DNA from: Actinomycetales bacterium
GTDB taxonomy: Bacteria > Actinomycetota > Actinomycetes > Actinomycetales > Dermatophilaceae
DNA: 64,000 bases
NCBI GenBank assembly: GCA_016710645.1
Contig: JADJVI010000004.1
Coordinates: 30,459-94,458, forward strand
Reading direction: 5' to 3'
Part shown: piece after piece, positions 1-8,517 of the stretch
How positions within the stretch are numbered: position 1 is the first letter of the stretch
Layout: the number at the start of each line of letters is the position of its first letter
Notes under the pieces: generated by a model
Seen by the model: only the letters and a program-made list of their open reading frames with translations
The model's database searches: none
What the model was told of the DNA's origin: nothing
Program-made: the position numbers and the translations under genes

Positions 1-63
1 CTAGTGCTACGCTTCGCGAGGTCGTCCCGCCCGGGGACCTGACGCGCGCAGGAGGTGCCAGCC

Positions 64-630
64 ATGTCACGACGAGCCGAGTTGCTCGACTTCGCGGTGC
101 TGGGCCTGCTGCACGAGACGCCCATGCACGGCTACGAACTGCGCAAGCGGCTCAACACCGCGCTGGGTGCCTTCCGGGCGCTGTCCTACGGCTCGCTCTA
201 TCCGTGCCTGCGTGACCTCATGACCAAGGGCTGGATCCGCGAGTCGCAAGACGGCAGCGAGTCCACCCGCGGCAGCGCCCGCGCGCGGATCGTCTACGAG
301 CTGACGGCCGACGGCAAGGAACGTTTCCAGACGATGGCGGACAAGGCGGGGCCGGCATCGTGGGGCGACGAGGAGTTCGACGTCCACTTCGCGTTCTTTG
401 CGCGCACCCCGGCCGACGTGCGGCTGCGCATCCTCGAAGGCCGGCGATCCCGGCTTGAGGAGCGCCTGGCCAACATCCGCGAGGCCTCGGTGCGCAACCG
501 CGAGCGCATGGACAGCTATACCGCGGCCCTGCAGCGGCACGGCGAAGAGTCCGCCGAACGCGAGGTCCGCTGGCTTGAGGAGCTCATCTCCATCGAGCGC
601 CGCACCTCCGCAGGACCGCCCGGCGGGTGA
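64..630 (+). CDS. PadR-family transcriptional regulator
   Basis: 188-residue PadR-type repressor. Residues about 1-90 form the winged-helix DNA-binding domain, with the family hallmark GLLHETPMHGYELRKRL near the N-terminus and the wing segment SYGSLYPCLRDLMTKGWI. The C-terminal half is charged and helical, as expected for the PadR dimerisation region. The ATG at 64 was chosen because AGGAGG at 50-55 lies 8 bases upstream; a GTG at 55 would overlap that ribosome binding site. The gene precedes ino1 on the same strand by about 160 bp. The same pairing (Rv0047c/Rv0046c) is known in M. tuberculosis, so control of ino1 is a reasonable inference. The effector is unknown. Confidence 0.9.
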   Translation: MSRRAELLDFAVLGLLHETPMHGYELRKRLNTALGAFRALSYGSLYPCLRDLMTKGWIRESQDGSESTRGSARARIVYELTADGKERFQTMADKAGPASWGDEEFDVHFAFFARTPADVRLRILEGRRSRLEERLANIREASVRNRERMDSYTAALQRHGEESAEREVRWLEELISIERRTSAGPPGG

Positions 631-794
631 CCCCGCCCCGCGCGATACCGCACTTTCGCACCACCTTGCACACCCGGCATACCGGCGGGTTTGACAGCCC
701 ACCAGCACCAAACCAGGGGTATGCCGTCTCACCACCAGCAGGCGCGCGGCACCGAGCCGCGGCCGAGATATCCGAATACACAAGGAGAACCCTG

Positions 795-1886
795 ATGGGA
801 TCTGTGCGCGTCGCCATCGTCGGCGTCGGCAACTGTGCCAGCTCGCTGGTGCAGGGCGTGGAGTACTACCGCAATGCCGACGCGGGATCGACCGTGCCCG
901 GCCTCATGCACGTGCAGTTCGGGCCGTATCACGTGCGCGACGTGCAGTTCGTCGCAGCCTTCGACGTCGATGACAAGAAGGTCGGCAAGGACCTGTCCGA
1001 GGCGATCAACGCCTCCGAGAACAACACCATCAAGATCTGCGACGTGCCCACCCTCGGGATCGAGGTGCAGCGCGGGCACACCCTCGACGGCATGGGCAAG
1101 TACTACCGCTTGACCATCGACGAGTCGGCGGCCGAGCCGGTCGACATCGTCGCGGCGCTCAAGGAGTCCAAGGCCGACGTGCTGGTGTCCTACCTGCCGG
1201 TGGGGTCGGAAGAGGCTGACAAGTTCTACGCGCAGTGTGCGATCGACGCTGGCGTGGCCTTCGTCAACGCGCTGCCGGTGTTCATCGCCTCCGACCCGGA
1301 GTGGGCGGCGAAGTTCGAGAAGGCCGGCGTCCCGGTCATCGGTGACGACATCAAGAGCCAGGTCGGCGCGACGATCACCCACCGGGTCATGGCCAAGCTG
1401 TTCGAGGACCGCGGCGTCGTGCTCGACCGCACCTACCAGCTCAACGTCGGCGGCAACATGGACTTCAAGAACATGCTTGAGCGCGAGCGCCTGGAGTCCA
1501 AGAAGATCTCCAAGACCCAGTCGGTGACCTCCAACCTCACCGGTCCGCTCGGCGGCAAGATCGCCGACCGCAACGTGCACATCGGCCCGTCGGACTATGT
1601 CGCGTGGCTCGATGACCGCAAGTGGGCCTACGTCCGCCTGGAGGGTCGCGCGTTCGGTGACGTGCCGCTGAACCTGGAGTACAAGCTCGAGGTCTGGGAC
1701 TCCCCCAACTCGGCCGGCATCATCATCGACGCCATTCGCGCGGCGAAGATCGCCAAGGACCGCGGCATTGGTGGCCCGCTCATCTCGGCCTCGTCCTACC
1801 TGATGAAGTCCCCGCCGGTGCAGCGCGAAGACACCGAGGGCCGGGTTCGTCTTGAGGCGTTCATCGCGGGGACCGAAGAACGCTGA
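795..1886 (+). CDS. ino1: inositol-3-phosphate synthase
   Basis: 363-residue NAD-dependent synthase converting glucose 6-phosphate to myo-inositol 3-phosphate, the first step toward phosphatidylinositol and mycothiol in actinobacteria. The protein opens with the Rossmann motif VAIVGVGNCASSL and contains the family segments GDDIKSQVGAT, LNVGGNMDF and LEYKLEVWDSPNSAG. The length matches actinobacterial Ino1. The start ATG at 795 has AAGGAG at 782-787; the reading frame is open further upstream, but that part is unlike the family. Two copies of the GTATGCC/GGCATAC word (675 and 719) and a TTGACA at 691-696 lie in the upstream gap. A strong hairpin follows the stop codon. Confidence 0.95.
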   Translation: MGSVRVAIVGVGNCASSLVQGVEYYRNADAGSTVPGLMHVQFGPYHVRDVQFVAAFDVDDKKVGKDLSEAINASENNTIKICDVPTLGIEVQRGHTLDGMGKYYRLTIDESAAEPVDIVAALKESKADVLVSYLPVGSEEADKFYAQCAIDAGVAFVNALPVFIASDPEWAAKFEKAGVPVIGDDIKSQVGATITHRVMAKLFEDRGVVLDRTYQLNVGGNMDFKNMLERERLESKKISKTQSVTSNLTGPLGGKIADRNVHIGPSDYVAWLDDRKWAYVRLEGRAFGDVPLNLEYKLEVWDSPNSAGIIIDAIRAAKIAKDRGIGGPLISASSYLMKSPPVQREDTEGRVRLEAFIAGTEER

Positions 1887-1912
1887 ATTTCTACTTCAAA
1901 CGGATCACCAGG

Positions 1913-1945
1913 AGCGGGACCGACGCGAACGGCGTCGGTCCCGCT
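1913..1945. terminator. bidirectional terminator hairpin
   Basis: A perfect 14-bp stem (AGCGGGACCGACGC at 1913-1926, its complement at 1932-1945) with a 5-base loop. It fills the 64-bp gap between the convergent stops of ino1 (1886) and the large minus-strand surface-protein gene (1951), so it can end transcription from both sides. Confidence 0.8.
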
Positions 1946-1950
1946 TCTGC

Positions 1951-4900
1951 CTATGGCCAGGTGAATGTCGTCGTCGCCGTCTCGTTGGTCGTGGTGTTCT
2001 CGCACTTGCCGGTGACCGTCGTCTGGTCCCCGTAGAAGACGTCGGTCCGCACTGTGGCATTCGTGTCGATCGTCACCGGGTCACCGATGGTGCCCGAGGG
2101 CGAGGTGAACGTGCACGTCACTGACGAGGCATCCCACAGGCTTGAGGTCACCGTGATGTAGCGACAGGTGTTGTCGATCGCGCACGGCGGATCCTGGACG
2201 CCACAGAGCAACCCGATGCAGCTCCCAGACGCCGACAGCCGGATCACTGGATCGGCCTTCGCCGGCGTCTTGAACGACATCGGCACCGCCGCCGCATCGC
2301 CGGCGATCGACTGGGCGGTGACCGCTATGGCCACCGTGGTGTCATAGCCGACATTGCGCACGGTGCACGACGCGTTGTCGGCTGAGAGCTTGCAGTTGGC
2401 TGCCGCGGCCCCGGACACCGCCACCGTCACTGGTCGCCCGTTGGTGACGAGCTTCCACGAGAACGTCACGTCGTATTTCCCGCGGGGTCCGCTCATCGAT
2501 GGTTCCAAGGCGACGACCGGCTTGGTGGGTCCGTAGGGCTGGAAGACCGCGCTCTGCGCCGACCAGGCTGAGCAGGGACCGTTGAGCACGCACCCGCGGA
2601 TCGACAACCGCTGCTCGGAGATGTCGCTGTTGCCGATGCTCCCGGAGTAGGAGCAGTCCGAGGAGGAACACGGGATCTGGCCACTGCCGCCCGCGGTCGA
2701 GGTCCACTCGACATAGGTCCACCTCAGGGCATGCGGTGCACCCAACGCGAACGACACCGCCATCTGCAGGTCAGCGGCCGGGGTCGAGACCGATGGCGCC
2801 CGCGGGGTCTCCGGCACACCGACCGCCTCGAACGACCGAGCGTCACTCATCGGCGACTCCACGCCACCGCCGTTGGTGGCGGTCACGGCATACCGACGCA
2901 CCAGCCCGTCATAGGGCACGACATCGGAGGTGATCAGTGACCCGCCCGGCGAGACCGTGGCGATGCGCGTCATGGCGCCGTCCCCCACCGCGCGGAACAC
3001 GGCATACGAGGACATCGGCGGACCGTTGGGGTCGGCGGGCTGCCACGAGATCTGGACCGTGGCGGTGTCATCCGACGGGCTCGGCGTCGAGAGCACGAGG
3101 TCGTTGACGACGACCCGCGACGGGGTGCCGACCGGCTGGGCCGTGCGCGAGGGGCCATAGGGTCCCCAGCCGGCCTCGTTGTGAGCCTGGACCCGGATGA
3201 GGTATTCGCTGTTGTTGTTGAGCCCGCTCACCGAGGTCGACGTGCCGCCGCCCGTCACCGGGTAAAGCCCTCCGGAAGACCCGCCGTCGATTGGCAGCAG
3301 CTGGACGTTGTAGCTGTCGACCGCGCTCCCGGCGTTGACCGGGGCGGTCCACGAGATCGCGAGCGTGCGGTCGCTGGGGGTCACTGCGCCGACCGACACG
3401 GCCTCGGGCGCGGTGTCGGGACGGGCCGCCCGAGAGGGCCCACCCGAGTCGGACCAGTCGACCGCATTGCGCGCGCGCACGGTGAAGAAGTAGTCGACGC
3501 CATTGGTCAGCCCGGTGATCGTGCACGGCGACGCCTCGCACGAGGCACTGCCTCCGGACCAGCCCACCTCGTAGCCAAGGATCGGCAAGCCGCCGTCGAA
3601 AGCCGGTGGCAGCCACGACACCCGCGCGCTGCCGCCCTGGATCCGGTCGGCGACGGCGTCAACTGACTGCGGCGGTGTGGGCCGGGCCCGCACCGACACC
3701 GTCACGGTGCCCGTCGAGATCCGGTCGGGGGCATCGCTGACGTCGACGGCGAACTGGGTCACCCCGGTCGCGTTCCGCGACGCGGTGACGGTGAGGATGC
3801 AGCCCTGCTGGCTGGCGGTCACACCGCCGTCGGTGACGACCCGCACCGCGACGATGTCGCAGTGCAGCGTCCCGAACGGGCTGTCGAGGTACTGCGCGAG
3901 GTTGACCACCTGGCTCTGCCCGGCATACAGGCCCTCGACCCGCGCCGGTCGCAGCACCGCCAAGGGTGGCGGAGGCGGCACTTCCACGCCGGCAGCCGCC
4001 GCGGCCGCCGCAGCCGGATCGGCCCGCAGGCTGGTGACCCGCACGCGCAGCGCGAACTTCTCGGCGGCGCCGGCGACCGAGACGAAGAACGACCCCTTCG
4101 CTCCGTGCAGCGCGTCGGCGGCGGCGGTCACGAGCACCTGCCGCCCGCCTTGCCCCTGCTGGCGCATCGTGACGTTGTCGATCGCGGCGTCCCATGTGGC
4201 GGAGTACTCCACCGACGCGGGGTCCAGCCCCTCGGGGAACCACGCCGAGCACAGCCGCGGGATGTCGATGGTGCGCCCCGGGGCGTCGGCGACGACGTTG
4301 ATCTCCCACTGCGGGCAACGCAGCAGCGGCTGCAACGGCCCGACCTGCACGGGCACGACGAGGTATGCCGTGCGCGGCGCCTGATCGTCGGGTCCGGTCG
4401 AGTCGGTCACCTCGAGCATGATGGCGGCCGGGCCGACGTAACCACCGGAGGCCGTCAGCTGGAGTTCGGTGGCCGACACGGCCTTGACGGCGAGGCGGTC
4501 GGCGGGCGAGGCCGACAGCGTGTCGGGGGTGGTCAGGCGCACCGCCCGACCGCGTGGGTCGGTGATGTGGTCGGCCAAGGGGACGGTGATCGTCGCGTCC
4601 TTGTCCATGGTGATCGGCTTGCTGGCGATGACATAGGGCACGTCACTGCCGCTGGCCGGCACATAAATGAGGGCCATCGCCCGGCCGCCGTCGGCGTCTT
4701 CGACGATGTAGGGCACCGCCCGCGGATAGTCCGCGAAGCTCACCCGCACGCCATCCTTCTCGATGCTCGCGCCCTCACCGACCTCGACGACCTTGAGCGC
4801 GTTGTGATCGCCGTCGATATCGCGGTCGTTCTCCAGGACGTCGACGAGTGCACTGTTGGACGCCGTCGCGGCGGGGGCCGGACCGACCGTGGGCGCGCCA

Positions 4901-7900
4901 CCGGCGCCACCAGCCCCGCCCGCGCCGGGCGCCCCGGCCGCAGCCGGTGCCGGTGCCACGCGGGCGACGTCATCGGCAGCGACCGGCGGGTTGTTGTAGC
5001 CCTTTCGGCCACGCACGGTCAGGGTGGTGCGGGACGGGTCGAAAAGCCCGCCGTTGATGCCGTAAACGAGGACCTTGGACGGGCCCTCCTCGGGCGCGGC
5101 CACCTTGAAGGACTGCTCGCCTTCGCGGGTGAACTGCGCGAGCACCTCGGGCGAGTTGGTCGTTGCCGGGTCTTCGACGACGACATCGGCATTGCGCGGG
5201 ATGAGGTCGTTGGCGAGCACGTCGACGGTCACCTGGCGTCCGGGGGCGGCGGTGACGTCGTCGGGCATGGCCACCGGCGGCTGCGGCGACCCCGGCTGGA
5301 CGACACCGATCCGGATCAGCCCCTCGCCGGACTTCCCGTAGCGGTCGGCCACGGCATACCGGAGCACCTCCGTGCCCGCCGACCCGGGGTAGGACTCGTA
5401 GCGGATCGTCGAGGCCCCGTATGCCGTGACCCGCCCGAGCTTGAGGTTGACCGGTCCGCCGGCTTCGCCGACGATCCCCGACACGAACGCGAGGTCGCCG
5501 TCCGGGTCGATGCCGCTGGTCGGCACGGTCAGGGTGATCGCCTCACCGGCGGTCACCGACGCCGAGAAGTTGCGCGCGGTCGGCGGCTGGTCGGGGGTCT
5601 GCGGGGTGGGCGGCGGCTTGACCGTCACGGTGACCCGGCCGGTCACCGAGCGCTCGGGCATCCCTTCGGGGTATGCCGCGTACTCCAAGGTGACGACTTT
5701 CTCGACCGTGATCGGGTCGGGGTCGGGCAGATAGCGCAGCACCTGGCCGCTGGCATAGACCTGGCCCTTGCCGACGACGACCTTGATGGTGCCGGGGGTG
5801 AATTTCAGCGGGACGCCGTCGGCCATCGAGTCGTTGTCCAGCGCCGGAATGGTGACGACGTCGCCCCAGCGCACGGTGGCCTGGTCATCGACGATGGTCG
5901 GCATGAGAGCGGCGGGCGGGGCGGGCTTCTGCACCACCGAGAGCTCGCCGGTGGCCGATCGGGTGCCGTCGTTGATCGTGTAGTTGACGACACCGCGGCG
6001 CTCGGTCTGGCCGACCTGCAGTGGGGCCAGCGCCTGGACGCGCAGCCAGCGACCCTGGACCACCCAGGCGCGCACCCAGGGCTCGGTCGTCGCGACCGAC
6101 TGGATGACCAGGACGTCCGAGCGCGGGCTGTAGTCGTTGGCCAGCACGTCGGTGATGGCCGGCGACTGGTCGCGCACGGTCGCGGCGTCGGGTGCGGCCA
6201 CCGGCGGGGCGTCGTCGGTCGGCGCCGGGAGGATGTCGACCCGGAACCGGCCGGCCCCGACCGCGGAGCCGACTTGCGCGGCATACGTGAGCAGGTGGCT
6301 GCCGGGAGCCGAGCCGGTGATGGTGACCACGCCGGTCTCGACGTTGGTGTCGATCATCAGCCCGGCCGGGCCGCGGACTTCGGCAGCCAGGCGCAGTCGC
6401 GCGGTGGGGTCGGTGGGGTCAGCTCCGGGCAGGTCGTTGCCGAGCGGCTGCAACTGCACCGGTTTGCCGACGACAGCGCGGATGACATCGGCCTGGGCGA
6501 CCGGGGGCACCGGGCGGTCGGCGTCGCCGAGCACGATGACCGATGCCTTGGCCTCGGTGCTGCCGCCGCGTCCGTCCTCGACCTTGTACTTCACGTCGAC
6601 GGGGCCGGGCTGGTTGGGCGCTGTGATCGCCAGGGCGCCACCGCCGTCGACCGATGCGGACTGATCGAGAGACTCGATGACGACCGGGTCGTTTTCGGCA
6701 TCACGCCAGTCGGCCTTGACCCCGACCGACACGTGACCGCCGCGGATGACGGGGGTCTTGGCGGTCGCGATGGTGGCCTGGTTGGTGCGGACGTAGGGCG
6801 CCGTGTTGACGCTCTCGTCGACGATGGTGGCCGTCACGAGGGCAGTGGAGCGGCCCTCGGCGCCGGGCTGGCCGTTGTTGACGGTGTAGCTGAAGTGGAC
6901 GACGTTGGCAATCGGCTTGTCCGGCACCGAGATCGAGATGTTCTGACCGTCGACCGACGGGCTCACCAGGATGCCGGGCACGTCGGGGGTCGACACATCG
7001 CCAGGCCCGATCGCGAGCACCGCACCCAGGCTGTCGCTGTCGTTGTCCAGGACGTGCAGGGTCGAGGTGCGCCCGGGTCGGACCTTGACGTCGTCGGGCT
7101 TGGCCTCCGGCGGCCGGCGCACGACCTCGTTGTCGAGCTGGTTGGGGTCGGGCTTGGTGTTGTCGTTGCCGCTCTTGGGCGGCGGGATGACCGAGGGCCA
7201 ATCGTCGATCTTGATCGGGGCGTCGGAGTCGACATCCCAGACCGCGCCGGTGTCGAGGTCGTTGAGCGCGACCAGGCCGCGGTTGGTGCGCAGCCGCACC
7301 CCGTCCACCCGCACCCCCGGGGCCGGCGCCTCGATGACGACCGCCTCAGCCGGGTGCTCGGTGCACGAGCGCCCGTAGAACAGCTTGTCGGCACTCGCCC
7401 ACGCGCCATGCACACAGCGCCCGATCCGCACCGGCGGGGCCACCCAGAGCTTGGCGCCGGTCGCCGCCCCGGGAAGCAGGATCTCGCCGGTCTGCGAGGG
7501 ATCGGTGCCGAAGGGCAGCAGGCTCACCCCGCGCGGGGTCGCGATCGCGACCGCGTCACTGTCCGGTCCGGGCGCCTGCAGAGCCCCGTATGCCGTGGCC
7601 GCCTTCGCCCCGCCGGTGCCGGTCGCGGCCGCGCCGAGTTTCTGGGCCAGGTCGATGGGCGCACCCAGACCGTCGGCGCGGATCAGTCCGGTCGTCGGGT
7701 CGAAGATGACCCAGCGGTCCCCGACGACGGTGAGCTGGACGCTGGAGGCCGAGAAGCCCAGTTCCTTGACCTTGGCATCGGCGAAGCCACCACCGGCGAG
7801 CGGGCTGATGACCGCCAGCTGGCCGGAGGAGGCGGAGACGGCATACACCGTGCCGTCGACCGAGACCGCCACCGTCGCGCCGGCCCCGATGGTGGCCAGC

Positions 7901-8517
7901 GGCGGGCCGGTGCCGGCGACCTTGTCGAGGGTGGTGATCCCCATCGCGGGGTCGACCCGCTGGGCCCGCACCTTGCCGGTGGCCGGGTCGACGACCGCGA
8001 GGGTGCCGCCGCGCAGGTCGACGACGGCGGGGCCAGGGGCGACCGTGTTTGTCGAGTTGGCGGGGTTTGCGGTGTTGCCGGCGTCACCCGCGGGCTTGGC
8101 GGCGGCCGGGCTGGGCAGGGTGAGCACCGAAGAGTCGACGAGCTGCCCGGTGCGGACGTTGATCGGCGTGGCCTGGTTGGTCGCCTTGGTGACGCCGAGG
8201 ACCGCGGCGCCGTCCTGCAGGATGTCTAGGCCGGTGTTCTCGGCGGCGGTGGCGGCCACCGCGGCGTCGAGCTGGCCGGCTGGCTTGTTGATCCGGCCGA
8301 ACCTCGACTGGGCCGAGGTGGTCACCCAGACACCGCCGTCGTTGAGTTCGGTGCGGCTGACCGTCTCGCCCTCGGCTCGCGTCGCGAACCAGGTGAAAAC
8401 GATCGCGAGGACCAGCAGCACGGCGGTCGACACTGTGCCGGTGCGCCGCGTGCGCGACTGGTTCGGCAGGCGCGACTGAGCGCGTGATTGCAGGCCCGGG
8501 CCTGAAGATGTCGTCAT
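1951..8517 (-). CDS. giant Ig-like / fibronectin type III surface protein
   Basis: 2188-residue exported protein, last gene of the moxR operon. A positively charged N-terminus is followed by one membrane segment (about residues 29-46), then a propeller-like region to about residue 470. Next comes a long run of cadherin-like/Big_9-type repeats, each marked by an N-D motif: VLDNDSDS, DVLANDYSP, ALDNDSMADG, DVLANDLIP, DVLENDRDIDGD. Several fibronectin type III modules follow (about 1640-2000) and a Cys-containing C-terminal domain. The ATG at 8517 overlaps the stop of the transglutaminase gene by four bases (ATGA), implying translational coupling. Nothing is broken despite the length. A role as a cell-surface scaffold or adhesin is inferred from architecture; the partner is unknown. 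Confidence 0.85.
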   Translation of the reverse strand: MTTSSGPGLQSRAQSRLPNQSRTRRTGTVSTAVLLVLAIVFTWFATRAEGETVSRTELNDGGVWVTTSAQSRFGRINKPAGQLDAAVAATAAENTGLDILQDGAAVLGVTKATNQATPINVRTGQLVDSSVLTLPSPAAAKPAGDAGNTANPANSTNTVAPGPAVVDLRGGTLAVVDPATGKVRAQRVDPAMGITTLDKVAGTGPPLATIGAGATVAVSVDGTVYAVSASSGQLAVISPLAGGGFADAKVKELGFSASSVQLTVVGDRWVIFDPTTGLIRADGLGAPIDLAQKLGAAATGTGGAKAATAYGALQAPGPDSDAVAIATPRGVSLLPFGTDPSQTGEILLPGAATGAKLWVAPPVRIGRCVHGAWASADKLFYGRSCTEHPAEAVVIEAPAPGVRVDGVRLRTNRGLVALNDLDTGAVWDVDSDAPIKIDDWPSVIPPPKSGNDNTKPDPNQLDNEVVRRPPEAKPDDVKVRPGRTSTLHVLDNDSDSLGAVLAIGPGDVSTPDVPGILVSPSVDGQNISISVPDKPIANVVHFSYTVNNGQPGAEGRSTALVTATIVDESVNTAPYVRTNQATIATAKTPVIRGGHVSVGVKADWRDAENDPVVIESLDQSASVDGGGALAITAPNQPGPVDVKYKVEDGRGGSTEAKASVIVLGDADRPVPPVAQADVIRAVVGKPVQLQPLGNDLPGADPTDPTARLRLAAEVRGPAGLMIDTNVETGVVTITGSAPGSHLLTYAAQVGSAVGAGRFRVDILPAPTDDAPPVAAPDAATVRDQSPAITDVLANDYSPRSDVLVIQSVATTEPWVRAWVVQGRWLRVQALAPLQVGQTERRGVVNYTINDGTRSATGELSVVQKPAPPAALMPTIVDDQATVRWGDVVTIPALDNDSMADGVPLKFTPGTIKVVVGKGQVYASGQVLRYLPDPDPITVEKVVTLEYAAYPEGMPERSVTGRVTVTVKPPPTPQTPDQPPTARNFSASVTAGEAITLTVPTSGIDPDGDLAFVSGIVGEAGGPVNLKLGRVTAYGASTIRYESYPGSAGTEVLRYAVADRYGKSGEGLIRIGVVQPGSPQPPVAMPDDVTAAPGRQVTVDVLANDLIPRNADVVVEDPATTNSPEVLAQFTREGEQSFKVAAPEEGPSKVLVYGINGGLFDPSRTTLTVRGRKGYNNPPVAADDVARVAPAPAAAGAPGAGGAGGAGGAPTVGPAPAATASNSALVDVLENDRDIDGDHNALKVVEVGEGASIEKDGVRVSFADYPRAVPYIVEDADGGRAMALIYVPASGSDVPYVIASKPITMDKDATITVPLADHITDPRGRAVRLTTPDTLSASPADRLAVKAVSATELQLTASGGYVGPAAIMLEVTDSTGPDDQAPRTAYLVVPVQVGPLQPLLRCPQWEINVVADAPGRTIDIPRLCSAWFPEGLDPASVEYSATWDAAIDNVTMRQQGQGGRQVLVTAAADALHGAKGSFFVSVAGAAEKFALRVRVTSLRADPAAAAAAAAGVEVPPPPPLAVLRPARVEGLYAGQSQVVNLAQYLDSPFGTLHCDIVAVRVVTDGGVTASQQGCILTVTASRNATGVTQFAVDVSDAPDRISTGTVTVSVRARPTPPQSVDAVADRIQGGSARVSWLPPAFDGGLPILGYEVGWSGGSASCEASPCTITGLTNGVDYFFTVRARNAVDWSDSGGPSRAARPDTAPEAVSVGAVTPSDRTLAISWTAPVNAGSAVDSYNVQLLPIDGGSSGGLYPVTGGGTSTSVSGLNNNSEYLIRVQAHNEAGWGPYGPSRTAQPVGTPSRVVVNDLVLSTPSPSDDTATVQISWQPADPNGPPMSSYAVFRAVGDGAMTRIATVSPGGSLITSDVVPYDGLVRRYAVTATNGGGVESPMSDARSFEAVGVPETPRAPSVSTPAADLQMAVSFALGAPHALRWTYVEWTSTAGGSGQIPCSSSDCSYSGSIGNSDISEQRLSIRGCVLNGPCSAWSAQSAVFQPYGPTKPVVALEPSMSGPRGKYDVTFSWKLVTNGRPVTVAVSGAAAANCKLSADNASCTVRNVGYDTTVAIAVTAQSIAGDAAAVPMSFKTPAKADPVIRLSASGSCIGLLCGVQDPPCAIDNTCRYITVTSSLWDASSVTCTFTSPSGTIGDPVTIDTNATVRTDVFYGDQTTVTGKCENTTTNETATTTFTWP

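Noticed and set aside
3862..8229. Very long open frame opposite the Ig/fibronectin gene
   Set aside because: It mirrors the codon pattern of the real minus-strand gene, is Arg/Asp/Gly-rich without any domain, and has no ribosome binding site.
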